From: Heliomicrobium undosum
GTDB taxonomy: Bacteria; Bacillota; Desulfitobacteriia; Heliobacteriales; Heliobacteriaceae
Direction: 5' to 3'
Length of the DNA stretch: 64,000 nt
NCBI RefSeq assembly: GCF_009877425.1
Contig: NZ_WXEY01000001.1
Coordinates: forward strand, 62,001 to 126,000
Shown here: positions 35,862 through 44,967 of the stretch, one piece after another
Layout: each line of letters begins with the position of its first letter
Position numbering within the stretch: position 1 is the first letter of the stretch
Made by a program: the position numbers and the translations under genes
The notes under the pieces: generated by a model
The model's input: only the letters and a program-made list of their open reading frames with translations
Told to the model about the DNA's origin: nothing
Database searches by the model: none

Positions 35862-36605
35862 CTATCCCTTCCGATAAGAAATCGGATCGCTTTGCCCCAG
35901 CAGCTTGAACCCTTCCAGGCGCAACCGGCAACTGTCGCACTCGCCGCAGGCCGGATTTTCGCCGTAGTAGCAGGTAAGGGTCAGGTGTAGCGGCGCGTCC
36001 AGCTCCAGGGCGAAGCGGATGATGTCGGCCTTGTTCATCTCGATCAGCGGCGTGAACACTTCCACGCTCCGCCCCTCTGTGCCCGCCTTCGTCCCCACGT
36101 CGATCATCCGTTGAAAGGCGGCGATGAATTCGGGCCGGCAGTCGGGATAACCGGGGTTGTCCAGGGCGTTCACGCCGGTGTAGATGCGCCGGGCGCCCAC
36201 CTTTTCCGCAAAGGACAGGGCATAGGCCAAAAAAAGAATGTTTCGCGCCGGCACATAGGTGGCCGGAATGGAAGCCGGCATTGAAAGCGGGGTCGTTTCT
36301 GCACGGCCCGTCGCGTCCAAAGGGGTGACGCCGGCCGCGCCCAAAAAGGAAGCGACTTCGGGCCGGATCTCCGCCGATGTCAGCGCGCTGGCGGCGAAGA
36401 CCGCGCCCAGATCGATGATCTGATGGTGCGCCCCATAATGACGGGCCACCGCCTGCGCCGATTCGATCTCCCGGATATGCCGCTGGTTGTAGGCGAAGGT
36501 GAGCGCAAAAATATCTTCACCCCGGCAGTCAGCCAAGGCCATACAGGTGGTCGAATCCAATCCGCCGGACAGGATGACGACGGCTCGTTCGCGATAAGAG
36601 TCCAT
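35862..36605 (-). CDS. queC: 7-cyano-7-deazaguanine synthase
   Basis: 247 residues from ATG 36605. The PP-loop VVILSGGLDSTTCMA, the segment YVPARNILFLAYALSFAEKVG and the zinc site CYYGENPACGECDSCRLRLEGF identify QueC, which makes preQ0 from CDG for queuosine. The other queuosine genes (queD, queE, folE) are not adjacent, and I see no clear preQ1 riboswitch in the 168 bp upstream. It is divergent from the repeat-protein gene. Confidence 0.95.
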   Translation of the reverse strand: MDSYRERAVVILSGGLDSTTCMALADCRGEDIFALTFAYNQRHIREIESAQAVARHYGAHHQIIDLGAVFAASALTSAEIRPEVASFLGAAGVTPLDATGRAETTPLSMPASIPATYVPARNILFLAYALSFAEKVGARRIYTGVNALDNPGYPDCRPEFIAAFQRMIDVGTKAGTEGRSVEVFTPLIEMNKADIIRFALELDAPLHLTLTCYYGENPACGECDSCRLRLEGFKLLGQSDPISYRKG

Positions 36606-36774
36606 TGTTTGTTCCAGTCCTTTCCTGCGCATCTTGCTGCGACTAGCGTTCCCTTCCAATGTACACGACTTGACGGCGCTTTTAAACGGTTTACCAGAAA
36701 ACTCCTCGGTTACCGCCTTTCCCTGCGGGGAATTGTATGGCTAGACTATCCCATTCGAAATAGGAGGAGTCTAC

Positions 36775-37947
36775 GTGAACCAACAGATCACCCAGCAGAT
36801 CCAAAACATGCAGTCCACGCTGCGTCAAGTCGAATCCGTCGTCGGCCAGATGCGCCAGATCGAACGGAGCAATGAACAGCAGTTGACTTCGCTGGCCCAG
36901 CGGGAAGCGCAAACCCAGTCCCAACTGCAGCAGTTGCAAAACGTGTGCTCCCAGATGACACAGCAACTGCAGAACCTGTCGAATCAGTCGCAACAGTACG
37001 CCTCCACGATCATGCAGATGGCCTCTCCCTCGACAGACGTCACTGCCGGTCTGGGTATCGGCTCCTCTGGCGTCGGATCCACTTCTACCTACGGCGTCAC
37101 GCCATTCGGATCAACTTCCGGCTTCGGCAGCACCGCTAGCTTTGGCGGGGCCTCCGACCTGGGTACAACCTCCGGCTTCGGAGGCACCTCCGGCCTGGGC
37201 ACGACTTCCAGCTTCGGCGGAACCTCCAGCCTGGGCACAACCTCCGGTATCGGCGGGACTTCCAACTTTGGCGGGACCTCCGGCGGTTTCGGCAGCAACA
37301 TCGGGATGGGCACTGCTTCTACCTTCGCGCCGACCCCCGGTTTTGTGGGCGAACAAAGCCCCTATGCGCAGGGTTCGTCCCTGTCCGCTTCCGCCTTTGC
37401 CCCCACACCCGGCTTTATGGGTGAACCTCCCTCCACCCAAGGCGGCACCGGCATGACAGCCCTGGGGAGCGGCGGCATGGGGATGTCCATGGGTGGAAGC
37501 GGTACGGGCATGTCCATGGGCGGTGGCGGATTCACTTCCACCGGCGGTATCGGCGCCACCAGTTCCATCGGCATGGGCAGCAGCGGCCTGATGAGCGGTT
37601 TGGGCGGTTTCTCCTCTATCAGTGGTTCGGGGCTCTCCGCCTCCGCCATGACGCCCACCCCCGGTTTCGTCGGCTCTCCCTCGCCCTATGCCCCTTCGAC
37701 GGGCTTGTCGGCGTCGTCCATGACCCCATCGCAAGGCTTTGTCGGTGACCCCTCGCCCTACGCCATGGGTTCCACCACCGGCGGATCGAGCTTCGGCAGC
37801 GCCGGCATGGGTGGTTCCAACTTTGGCGGCGCCACGATGGGCACTTCCGGCTTCGGCGGCGGCAACATCGGCATGGGCAGCACCGGCTTCGGCGGAACGG
37901 GCATGAGCGCTTCGGGCTTCGGCGGTTTTGGCGGATCCCTTCAGTAA
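36775..37947 (+). CDS. Coiled-coil and Gly/Ser/Thr-repeat protein
   Basis: 390 residues from GTG 36775, with AGGAGG six bases upstream. Residues 1-82 form a Gln-rich coiled coil without a signal peptide. The rest is low-complexity: FGGTS/LGTTS units (about 105-185), then four xPTPGFxG/SPYA units interspersed with LSASxMTP (about 190-225 and 285-335), and Gly/Met/Ser-rich linkers. Such a protein should be filamentous or disordered, for example a coat, sheath or adhesive structure; I cannot assign it. It is a single gene with its own terminator and its GC content matches its neighbours. Confidence 0.8.
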   Translation: MNQQITQQIQNMQSTLRQVESVVGQMRQIERSNEQQLTSLAQREAQTQSQLQQLQNVCSQMTQQLQNLSNQSQQYASTIMQMASPSTDVTAGLGIGSSGVGSTSTYGVTPFGSTSGFGSTASFGGASDLGTTSGFGGTSGLGTTSSFGGTSSLGTTSGIGGTSNFGGTSGGFGSNIGMGTASTFAPTPGFVGEQSPYAQGSSLSASAFAPTPGFMGEPPSTQGGTGMTALGSGGMGMSMGGSGTGMSMGGGGFTSTGGIGATSSIGMGSSGLMSGLGGFSSISGSGLSASAMTPTPGFVGSPSPYAPSTGLSASSMTPSQGFVGDPSPYAMGSTTGGSSFGSAGMGGSNFGGATMGTSGFGGGNIGMGSTGFGGTGMSASGFGGFGGSLQ

Positions 37948-38040
37948 CACCCGTTCGCAGTCGCAAGGGGATAGCGCACGCCCGAATCGAATGGACCCTG
38001 ACCCTGAGCATGCCTTTCCCCTGACAGTCTTCTACCATCG

Positions 38041-38077
38041 AAAAAGGGCTGCTTCTATTGAGAAGCCGCCCTTTTCT
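38041..38077 (+). terminator. Terminator of the repeat-protein gene
   Basis: AAAGGGC and GCTTCT pair with AGAAGC and GCCCTTTT around an ATTG loop; plus-strand T-rich tail. Confidence 0.85.
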
Positions 38078-38129
38078 CTCATAAACACCTTTTCCCAAAC
38101 TGATGCAAACGCGTAAGGAGCAATCGCCG

Positions 38130-40349
38130 ATGAGTGATGACCGCCACTACCCCGGCCAGGGCCAGCCTGGCAAATCGATGGCCCCCTCCCCTTCGGGCGA
38201 CTATTCCGCCAAAGACCTCCAGCACGCCACCGACCCCATGATCCCCGGCAAGACACTGGAACACGCCCCCACCAGCCACCCCTCGTCAGGCACGAACGAC
38301 CCGACGGCCCACAAAGACGATCATGACAAAGTGCCCCGCTTCATGATCGACGAGAAAGTCTCCCCTCCCCCCGGCGAGGTGCACCGCTGGCAACGGGAGC
38401 ATGTGGCCCACAAAGACGACCAGCCGAAGGACGGCTACCCCCTCAACGTGATCATCGACCCGGCCATGCGGGTCATGTACAAGTCGGTCCACGAACAGGG
38501 CCTGACCAACGTCTTTGACCGCTTCACCGAGCAGGAAAAGCTCCGCTGCAAATTCTGCGTCGAGGGCCTCTCCTGCCAGCTCTGCGCCAACGGCCCCTGC
38601 CGCATCTCCGGCAAGGTGCAGCGCGGCGTCTGCGGCGTCGACGCCCATGTCATGGTGGCCCGCAACTTCATGTACCGCCACGTCACCATCGGCACGGCCG
38701 CCAACGTCTACCACTGCCACCAGGCCGCCCGCACCCTCAAAGCCGCCGCCCAGCACCCCGAATCAGGCCTCAAGATCCGCGAGCCGGAAAAGCTGAAGCA
38801 CTGGGCCTCCCTGGCCGGCCTCGACACGAACAAAAACACAAACGACCTGGCCGTCGACTTCGCCAACTGGGTCATCGCCGACATCTGCCGCCCCCACTAC
38901 GAACCCTCCCAGACGACAGAGGCCTTCGCCCCCTCCCGCCGCAAGGAACTTTGGAAAAAACTCGACCTCTTCCCCGGCGGCGCCAACGCCGAGGTGGCCA
39001 TGGCCCAGACCATGTGCATGACCAACCTCAACGCCGACCCCATCTACTTCTTGCTCAAAGCTGTCCGTCTCGGCATCGCCAACGAGTACCAGGGCCTGCT
39101 CATGCTCGACATCCTCCAGGAGATCCTCATGGGCACCCAGAAGCCCATCGTCCGCCAGCAGAACATGGGCCTCTTGAAAAAAGAGATGGTCAACATCATC
39201 ACCAACGGCCACATGCCCCTCCTGGCCCACCTGATCGTCGAGCGGGCCTCCTCGGACGAGTGGCAGCAAAAAGCCCGCGCCGCCGGCGCCGATGGCATCC
39301 AGGTCCTCGGCCATGTCTGCGAAGGCCAGCAGATGATCAATTACGACGGCGTCCACGAGCAGAAGGCTTACGGCGGCCAAGAGGGTGAGTGGCTCTCCGA
39401 GGAGTACCTCTTCGCCACCGGCGCCGTCGACCTCTGGACCTTCGATTACAACTGCACTATCCCCACTCTGCCGCTCTACGCCAAGCGCTACGGCGTGAAG
39501 ATGCTCTCCGTAGACCCCGTCATCCGCATGCCTGATACAGATATGCTCGACTTCCGCCCCGAGATCATGGCCCAGCAGGCCGACAAAGCCCTGGAGATGG
39601 CCCTGGAAGCCTTCAAAAAACGCAAGGCCGAAAACCGGGAAATCCACATCCCGCCCTATGTCAGCGAGAAATGCATGGTCGGCTTCTCCACCGAATCGGT
39701 CAAGGCGGCACTGGGCGGATCCTTCAAGCCCCTCATCGACCAGATCGTCCAGGGCAACATCCGCGGCATCGCCACCATCGTCGGCTGCACCACCGCCCGC
39801 TACGGCCAGGGCGGCAGCAACATCTTCAAGATCACCCAGGGCCTGATCAAGAACAACGTCCTCGTCCTCTCCGGCGGCTGCACCTCCAGCGTCATGGAGT
39901 ACACGGGCCTCACCGACCCGGCCGCCGCCGCCGAAGCCGGCCCCGGCCTCCGCAAGGTCTGCGAATCCCTCGGCATCCCGCCGGTCCTCTCCTTTGGCGC
40001 CTGCGTCGACATCGGCAAGATGACCCTCACGGCCAAGGAACTGGCCGACGCCCTCGACATCGACACGAACCAACTGCCCCTGGTCATCGGCGCGCCCGAG
40101 TACCTGGAGCAAAAAGCCGTCGCCGACGCCTGCACCGCCATCGCCCTCGGCTGGGTGGTCCACGTCGCCCCCGTCCCTTCCATCACCGGCAGCGACGTCG
40201 TCGTCAAAACCCTTACCGAGACCACGGCCACCCTCGGCCTCGGCAAGGTCGTCGTCGAACTGGATGCCGAAAAGACCGTCCAGATCTACCTCGATGAGAT
40301 CGAAGTCAAGCGCAAAGCCCTCGGACTGTCATCCACACAGATGCACTAG
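38130..40349 (+). CDS. cooS: Ni-Fe carbon monoxide dehydrogenase catalytic subunit
   Basis: 739 residues from ATG 38130 (AAGGAG nine bases upstream). Cluster D/B cysteines are in CKFCVEGLSCQLCANGPCRI and GVCGVD (from Cys140). By alignment with CooS proteins the C-cluster ligands are His361 (NGHMPL), Cys397 (GHVCEG), Cys442 (YNCTIP), Cys553 (VGCTTA), Cys584 (GGCTSS) and Cys625 (GACVD), all present. The first 100 residues are an extra His/Pro/Asp-rich segment. No cooF, cooC or acetyl-CoA synthase gene is adjacent, so electron acceptor and nickel loading must come from elsewhere. Codon use is strongly C-ending compared with its neighbours. Confidence 0.96.
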   Translation: MSDDRHYPGQGQPGKSMAPSPSGDYSAKDLQHATDPMIPGKTLEHAPTSHPSSGTNDPTAHKDDHDKVPRFMIDEKVSPPPGEVHRWQREHVAHKDDQPKDGYPLNVIIDPAMRVMYKSVHEQGLTNVFDRFTEQEKLRCKFCVEGLSCQLCANGPCRISGKVQRGVCGVDAHVMVARNFMYRHVTIGTAANVYHCHQAARTLKAAAQHPESGLKIREPEKLKHWASLAGLDTNKNTNDLAVDFANWVIADICRPHYEPSQTTEAFAPSRRKELWKKLDLFPGGANAEVAMAQTMCMTNLNADPIYFLLKAVRLGIANEYQGLLMLDILQEILMGTQKPIVRQQNMGLLKKEMVNIITNGHMPLLAHLIVERASSDEWQQKARAAGADGIQVLGHVCEGQQMINYDGVHEQKAYGGQEGEWLSEEYLFATGAVDLWTFDYNCTIPTLPLYAKRYGVKMLSVDPVIRMPDTDMLDFRPEIMAQQADKALEMALEAFKKRKAENREIHIPPYVSEKCMVGFSTESVKAALGGSFKPLIDQIVQGNIRGIATIVGCTTARYGQGGSNIFKITQGLIKNNVLVLSGGCTSSVMEYTGLTDPAAAAEAGPGLRKVCESLGIPPVLSFGACVDIGKMTLTAKELADALDIDTNQLPLVIGAPEYLEQKAVADACTAIALGWVVHVAPVPSITGSDVVVKTLTETTATLGLGKVVVELDAEKTVQIYLDEIEVKRKALGLSSTQMH

Positions 40350-40446
40350 TCAAACGCGCGCTATGCCACTACGCCTAAACTGGCATGCCTTCCAATGTAT
40401 GTTCCCCTTCACCCCCGCGCAAACTAGCCAATGGAGGTGACGATAC

Positions 40447-40584
40447 TTGGACATGAAGGACAAGTGCGGCCAACAGGCTGCCAACACCAACGCCCACCAG
40501 ATGGAAGCCGCCAATGAACTGACCCCCAACAAGAAAATGGACAACTGCCCGGCCTGCAAAGAACCTGAAGTCGAAACGTGGTAA
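40447..40584 (+). CDS. 45-residue protein with CPAC motif
   Basis: TTG 40447 to TAA 40582-40584, with GGAGGTG seven bases upstream, a strong translation signal. The product is hydrophilic, with one Cys near residue 7 and NCPACKEPEVETW at the end; CPxC could bind a metal or be redox-active. It lies 97 bp after cooS on the same strand, with no terminator between them, so it may be co-transcribed and belong to CO dehydrogenase. Family not recognised. Confidence 0.6.
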   Translation: MDMKDKCGQQAANTNAHQMEAANELTPNKKMDNCPACKEPEVETW

Positions 40585-40586
40585 CC

Positions 40587-40817
40587 ATGGACGCTCTGGA
40601 AGACCTGCCGGAGGAATCCCCGGAAGGCTTGCCGGAGGAATCGTCGGAGATCTTGCCTACGGAATCGCCGGAGCCACGGTCCCGGTTTACCCGCCTGGAT
40701 CATATGGCGGTTACGGAAGAGGCCAACAACCTGGGCGACGATCTCCTGATCGACCACCAACCGGCCGTCGACAAGCCGAGCGATCCTGGCCCATGGCCGA
40801 GCAAACACCCGAAATAA
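40587..40817 (+). CDS. Acidic hypothetical protein
   Basis: 76 residues from ATG 40587, two bases after the preceding stop. The N-terminus carries three imperfect repeats of LPEESPEG/LPEESSEI/LPTESPEP; the rest is ordinary. There is no ribosome site of its own, so translation would rely on coupling. A terminator follows. Real-gene status is moderate. Confidence 0.4.
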   Translation: MDALEDLPEESPEGLPEESSEILPTESPEPRSRFTRLDHMAVTEEANNLGDDLLIDHQPAVDKPSDPGPWPSKHPK

Positions 40818-40841
40818 CCGCATAACAGCCAAACAATAGGT

Positions 40842-40880
40842 AAAAAGGGATCCCTGAGCCGATGCTCGGGATCCCTTTTT
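40842..40880. terminator. Bidirectional terminator between cooS and GT39 genes
   Basis: AAAAAGGGATCCC-GAGC paired with GCTC-GGGATCCCTTTTT, loop CGAT; T-runs on both strands serve the two convergent units. Confidence 0.92.
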
Positions 40881-40892
40881 CATCCTCTCCAT

Positions 40893-42248
40893 TTAGCGGA
40901 ACAGCCCGCTCCGTCCATAGTCACCCTTGCGCGCGCCCAGCAAGGCGTCTACCGCCTCTATAACAGCATAGGCGGAAAAGAAAAAGATGATCGGCAGAAA
41001 GGGGATGTTGTAGCGAGTAAATCCGAAGTAGAGGTTGTGCAGCGCCGTGTAGTAGACGGGCATGGACAACAGCAGCAGCAGGCCTGTCAGCCGTCCCCCG
41101 GCGCCCCAGCGATCGCCAGGGACCTCATCGAGCAACAAACCGCCATGGGCGCGCAACTCTTCCCGCCGGTTCCACCAGCGCCAAAGCGCCGTCCCCATCC
41201 CGCCCAGCGCAAACACCATCAACAACTGGTGGATGAGATCGACCCAATAGCGGATGGATGTCCAGATGGGCTCCCACATAAAAGCGCCGCCCCACATGTA
41301 CATAAACTTGCCCCAGGTGTACCATTTCAGGTACCTCAGCGGTTCCTTGGGCACATTCTCCTTCAACCGTTCGATGGCAAATTGCTTATACTTCTCTTGG
41401 GCGTCTAATTCATCATCGCCAACGGGCCAGTCCGGCGCTGCCCCGTCGACGAGCCCCTCCATCTCGATATAGGTGCCGAGCAGCAGCGGCTCGCCGGCGC
41501 CTGAAGAAAAGGGGATGAAGCGGTCAAAGGCGATGTAGTTGCGGATCCACCAGGGAGACATGCACACCGTAAACACCATCAGCACGATCAGACCGTTGCG
41601 AAGCCAGTTCTGAAAGGCGTACCGCCGCCGCCAGAGCAGGTAGGCCATAAAAACCATCGGAAAGAGGGCCGCCGTAGCCCGCGCCAACGTCAATAGGGCT
41701 GTATAGGCCCCCAAGAGCCCGAAGAGGAACATCTCGGCCTTTTCGCTGAGTTGCTCCTCATGGCTCAGTTTCACCAGCAGGAAGATATAGCCGAGATTCA
41801 AGACAGTGAACAGCGTTTCCGTCAGGATCAGCCCGTTGACCAGGATGTTTGAGGGGTAGACGGCCATGAAAAAGGCAGCCAGCAGCGCCGTTCGCCTTTC
41901 GCTCAACCGCTCGACGAGGCGGTATGTGAGAAAGACGGAGAACACGCCAAGCAGCGCCTGGGTGTAGCGGACCGCCTGCACCCCGGCGTCATCGCTGCCG
42001 AAAAAGGCAAATACCATCGCCACAAAACCGGGGAACACAGGACCCACGAAGGCTGTCGGCTGGTCCGAGCCGAAAGTCATGACGCCCGTTTCCAGCCATT
42101 TGGCGGCGCACTGGATATACCCCAAATCGTCGCTGTTCAAAAAGAGGGTCGAGCCCTGCAGGGAAATCACGGTGACGCGAAGGATAAAGGCCAGCGCCAA
42201 GATGCCGAACAGGAGCAGATAGAAGGGTTTGTTTTCTTCGTTGAACAC
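40893..42248 (-). CDS. Membrane glycosyltransferase, GT39/ArnT-like (GT-C fold)
   Basis: 451 residues from GTG 42248, with GGGAGG five bases upstream. About ten membrane segments, beginning FYLLLFGILALAFILRV. The first loop has LNSDDLGYIQCAAKWLETG, with the paired acidic residues of GT-C enzymes that use polyprenyl-phosphate sugars, and RLVERLSERRTALLAAFFMAVYPSNI is the PMT_2 pattern. It probably transfers a sugar to a lipid or protein at the outer membrane face. Substrate unknown. Located 96 bp after the Lon-like gene. Confidence 0.88.
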   Translation of the reverse strand: MFNEENKPFYLLLFGILALAFILRVTVISLQGSTLFLNSDDLGYIQCAAKWLETGVMTFGSDQPTAFVGPVFPGFVAMVFAFFGSDDAGVQAVRYTQALLGVFSVFLTYRLVERLSERRTALLAAFFMAVYPSNILVNGLILTETLFTVLNLGYIFLLVKLSHEEQLSEKAEMFLFGLLGAYTALLTLARATAALFPMVFMAYLLWRRRYAFQNWLRNGLIVLMVFTVCMSPWWIRNYIAFDRFIPFSSGAGEPLLLGTYIEMEGLVDGAAPDWPVGDDELDAQEKYKQFAIERLKENVPKEPLRYLKWYTWGKFMYMWGGAFMWEPIWTSIRYWVDLIHQLLMVFALGGMGTALWRWWNRREELRAHGGLLLDEVPGDRWGAGGRLTGLLLLLSMPVYYTALHNLYFGFTRYNIPFLPIIFFFSAYAVIEAVDALLGARKGDYGRSGLFR

Positions 42249-42344
42249 GGCGGCCTCCCAAAAAACAGTTCTTCTGATTGGAAACAGTTCTTTCATTAAA
42301 AATGAACAATGGCTTGCTTTCAAAGATAGGGGACTTCCTATCTT

Positions 42345-44852
42345 TTATCCATTTTCACCGGAACGCTCCCCGGAACGAATCGGGACAGGCTTACGAGGTT
42401 TTTTTGCCTGTTTCGACGATTCTTGCCACTTTTCCTCCATGTGCAACAGTTTTTCCGTTACCAGCGCGTTCACCGTTCCGGGCGGGTATTTCCCGTCCTC
42501 GTCCGGCTGTCCCGCCTGAACGCCGGAGAGGATTTCCATCCCCTCATCGACATGAGACACAGCGTAGATATGGAAGTCGCCGGCTTCTACAGCATCGAGG
42601 ACCGCCTGAACGAGCATCAGATTCGGCGCGTTCTGCGCCGGGATGATCACCCCTTGCGACCCCGTCAGCCCGCGCGCCTGGCAGAGCCGAAAAAAGCCCT
42701 CGATCTTTTCGTTGACGCCGCCGATGGGCTGCACCTCGCCCCGCTGGTTGACGGAGCCGGTGACGGCGATGTCCTGGCGGATCGGCAGGCCCGACAGCGC
42801 CGACAGAAGGGCGTACAGTTCTGCCGACGAGGCGCTGTCGCCGTCAATGCCGTCATAGAGTTGCTCGAAGGTCAGCGCCGCCGACAGGGAGAGCGGACGG
42901 TCCTGAGCAAAGCGGGAGGCGAAGAAGGACGTCAGGATCAACACACCCTTGGAGTGGCTCTGGCCGCTCAGGCGGATCTCCCGCTCGATGTGGATGACGC
43001 CCTCGCGACCGAGATAGACGCGGGCGGTGATCCGGTTCGGCTTGCCGAAGGCGTAATCACCCAGGTCGAGGACGGCGAGGCCATTCACCTGTCCCACGAC
43101 GGCGCCGTCCGTATCGACAAGGATCATCCCGTCGCGCATCGTCTCCTGGATACGCTCCTCGACGCGGTTAACGCGGAAGTTTTTCTCCTCCATCGCCTGG
43201 TCGACATGGGCGGACAGGACCTCGGCGGCCCCTTCGCTATCGGCCCACATGGCCGCTTCCACGATCATGTCCTTGATGTCGTGAAACGAGGTGGAGAGCT
43301 TTCGCTGGTGGGAAACGAGTCGGCTCGAATAGTCGATAACCCGCGCCACAGCTTCTGCGGCAAAGGGCAGCAACCTTTCCCGCTCACAGACGGAACCGAC
43401 AAAGGCGGCGTACTTGCGTATGTTTTCCCGATTCCGTTCCATCACATTGTCAAAATCGACGCGAACCTTGAAAAACTTGCGGAAATCCTCATCCATGTTG
43501 TAAAGCAGGTAGTAGATGCGCGGATTGCCAATCAGGATCACCTTCACATCGATGGGCATCGGCTCGGGCTTCAAGGTGGCCGTCGAGGGCAGGCCCAGTT
43601 GTTCGCCCAGATTTTCGATGCGCAGTTCCCGCGTCCTCAGCACCCGTTTGAGTCCCTCCCAGGCGCCCGGCGACGCGAGTAGCGGCAGCGCCTGCAGGAT
43701 CAGGTAGCCGCCGTTGGCCTGATGGACGGCGCCTGGCTTGATCATGGTAAAGTCGGTGGCCATGCTGCCAAAAGAGCTGCGGTATTCGACCTTGCCGAAG
43801 AGGTTTGTGAAGGTGGGGTTGGACTCGACGATGACGGGCGCGCCCACCTGGGCGCCGTTCTCGACGAAGAGGTTGACCTCGTAGCGCGTCTGCTGGGCGG
43901 GCTTTTGCCCCCGCGCCAGCAGGATCAACTGCGCCGGGGTGCTCTCCTCCTCATCGGAGGAGACGCCCCCTTTGAGGTCGCTCAGATTCTCCAGCACATC
44001 CTCCTGCACGTTGGTCAAAAACTCAACCACTTTGGCGTGGTTTTTGTATTTTTCCTTCAAGGCCTCCACCAGGTGTTTCGTCGCCTGGTGGGCCGTGTCG
44101 CGCTCGATCTCCTTGATGTGGTTGTTCGCTTCCTTCTGCAGGTTCCGGGAGCGGCGCAGCACGTCGGCCAGCCGGCTTTCCAGGTGATGCTCCCGATCAT
44201 TGATCTCCTGGCGCGTCTTCTCCTCCAGGGCGTCAAAGTCGTCCTTGGACATGGGCTTGCCTTCCTCGGTCATGGGGATGGTGAAGATGCCCGACTGCCC
44301 TTTTTGCAGGATAAAGCCCTCTTCCTTGGCCAGTTCCTCCATCTCCCGGAACATGGCCGTCAGCCGCGTCTCCACCTGGCGCAAAAAGGCCGACCGGCGC
44401 TTCTCGTGCGCCTCGCCCTCCAGTGCCTTGCGGATCTCGGCGTGCAACTCCTCGACCAGTTCCTTCACGTCCCGGCGCAGCTCACTGCCCATCCCGGCCG
44501 GCAGGGTCAAGACAATGGGCCGGTCTGGCTGGCCGAAATGGTTCACATAGCAGATGTCATCGGGCGTCGACCCCGACTGGGCCACCTGTTTGACCTTTGT
44601 CACGGCAAAACCCGTTTTTCCCGAGCCGATCGGCCCGGAGATATAGATATGAAAACCGGGATGCTTGGCGCCGAGGCCGAACTCCATCGCCTTGACGGCC
44701 CGCGGCTGCCCGATGATCCCCTCTTCCAGCGGCGTGATCTCCCGGGTGGAGGAAAACTCAAAGATATCCGGCGCGCACCGGACGGTCAGCCGGTCAAGCG
44801 GCAAACGGCGGGATTGCAACTGAGCGGCGGATAGCGCTTTCATGGCAGACAC
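42345..44852 (-). CDS. Lon-like ATP-dependent protease (LonB/YcbZ-like)
   Basis: 835 residues. Walker A is SGPIGSGKTGFAV near residue 75. Instead of a long Lon N-domain there is a coiled-coil insertion (about 185-300). The C-terminal Lon protease domain has the Ser in DGDSASSAEL and the Lys in GGVNEKIEG, the Ser-Lys dyad. The archaeal LonB/E. coli YcbZ-type organisation fits. The start is GTG 44852 eleven bases after AAGGAGG, or ATG 44843. Soluble: no membrane anchor is visible. It should degrade unfolded or regulatory proteins. Confidence 0.9.
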   Translation of the reverse strand: MSAMKALSAAQLQSRRLPLDRLTVRCAPDIFEFSSTREITPLEEGIIGQPRAVKAMEFGLGAKHPGFHIYISGPIGSGKTGFAVTKVKQVAQSGSTPDDICYVNHFGQPDRPIVLTLPAGMGSELRRDVKELVEELHAEIRKALEGEAHEKRRSAFLRQVETRLTAMFREMEELAKEEGFILQKGQSGIFTIPMTEEGKPMSKDDFDALEEKTRQEINDREHHLESRLADVLRRSRNLQKEANNHIKEIERDTAHQATKHLVEALKEKYKNHAKVVEFLTNVQEDVLENLSDLKGGVSSDEEESTPAQLILLARGQKPAQQTRYEVNLFVENGAQVGAPVIVESNPTFTNLFGKVEYRSSFGSMATDFTMIKPGAVHQANGGYLILQALPLLASPGAWEGLKRVLRTRELRIENLGEQLGLPSTATLKPEPMPIDVKVILIGNPRIYYLLYNMDEDFRKFFKVRVDFDNVMERNRENIRKYAAFVGSVCERERLLPFAAEAVARVIDYSSRLVSHQRKLSTSFHDIKDMIVEAAMWADSEGAAEVLSAHVDQAMEEKNFRVNRVEERIQETMRDGMILVDTDGAVVGQVNGLAVLDLGDYAFGKPNRITARVYLGREGVIHIEREIRLSGQSHSKGVLILTSFFASRFAQDRPLSLSAALTFEQLYDGIDGDSASSAELYALLSALSGLPIRQDIAVTGSVNQRGEVQPIGGVNEKIEGFFRLCQARGLTGSQGVIIPAQNAPNLMLVQAVLDAVEAGDFHIYAVSHVDEGMEILSGVQAGQPDEDGKYPPGTVNALVTEKLLHMEEKWQESSKQAKKPRKPVPIRSGERSGENG

Positions 44853-44934
44853 GATTCGCCATTCCTCCTTATCTCCCCTATGAACAATCTATTTCGCGCA
44901 AGGCCGATGGTGTTCCTGCGCCCCCAATAAACAA

Positions 44935-44967
44935 TAAAAAAGCCGCCCCCTATTCAAGGGGACGACT
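44935..44967 (-). terminator. Terminator overlapping the end of the flgJ-like gene
   Basis: Minus-strand CGTCCCC/GGGGGCG stem with loop TTGAATA, then CTTTTTT; the stem includes the stop codon region at 44950. Confidence 0.7.

Noticed and set aside
36606-36774. Possible preQ1 riboswitch before queC
   Set aside because: A CTAGCCATAC-like string exists on the minus strand, but the preQ1-I stem, A-rich tail and spacing are not present.
38763-40163. Long minus-strand open frame antisense to cooS (466 codons)
   Set aside because: It is an artefact of the C-ending codon use of cooS; the composition is Gly/Asp/Val-rich without domains, and the plus strand has all catalytic motifs.
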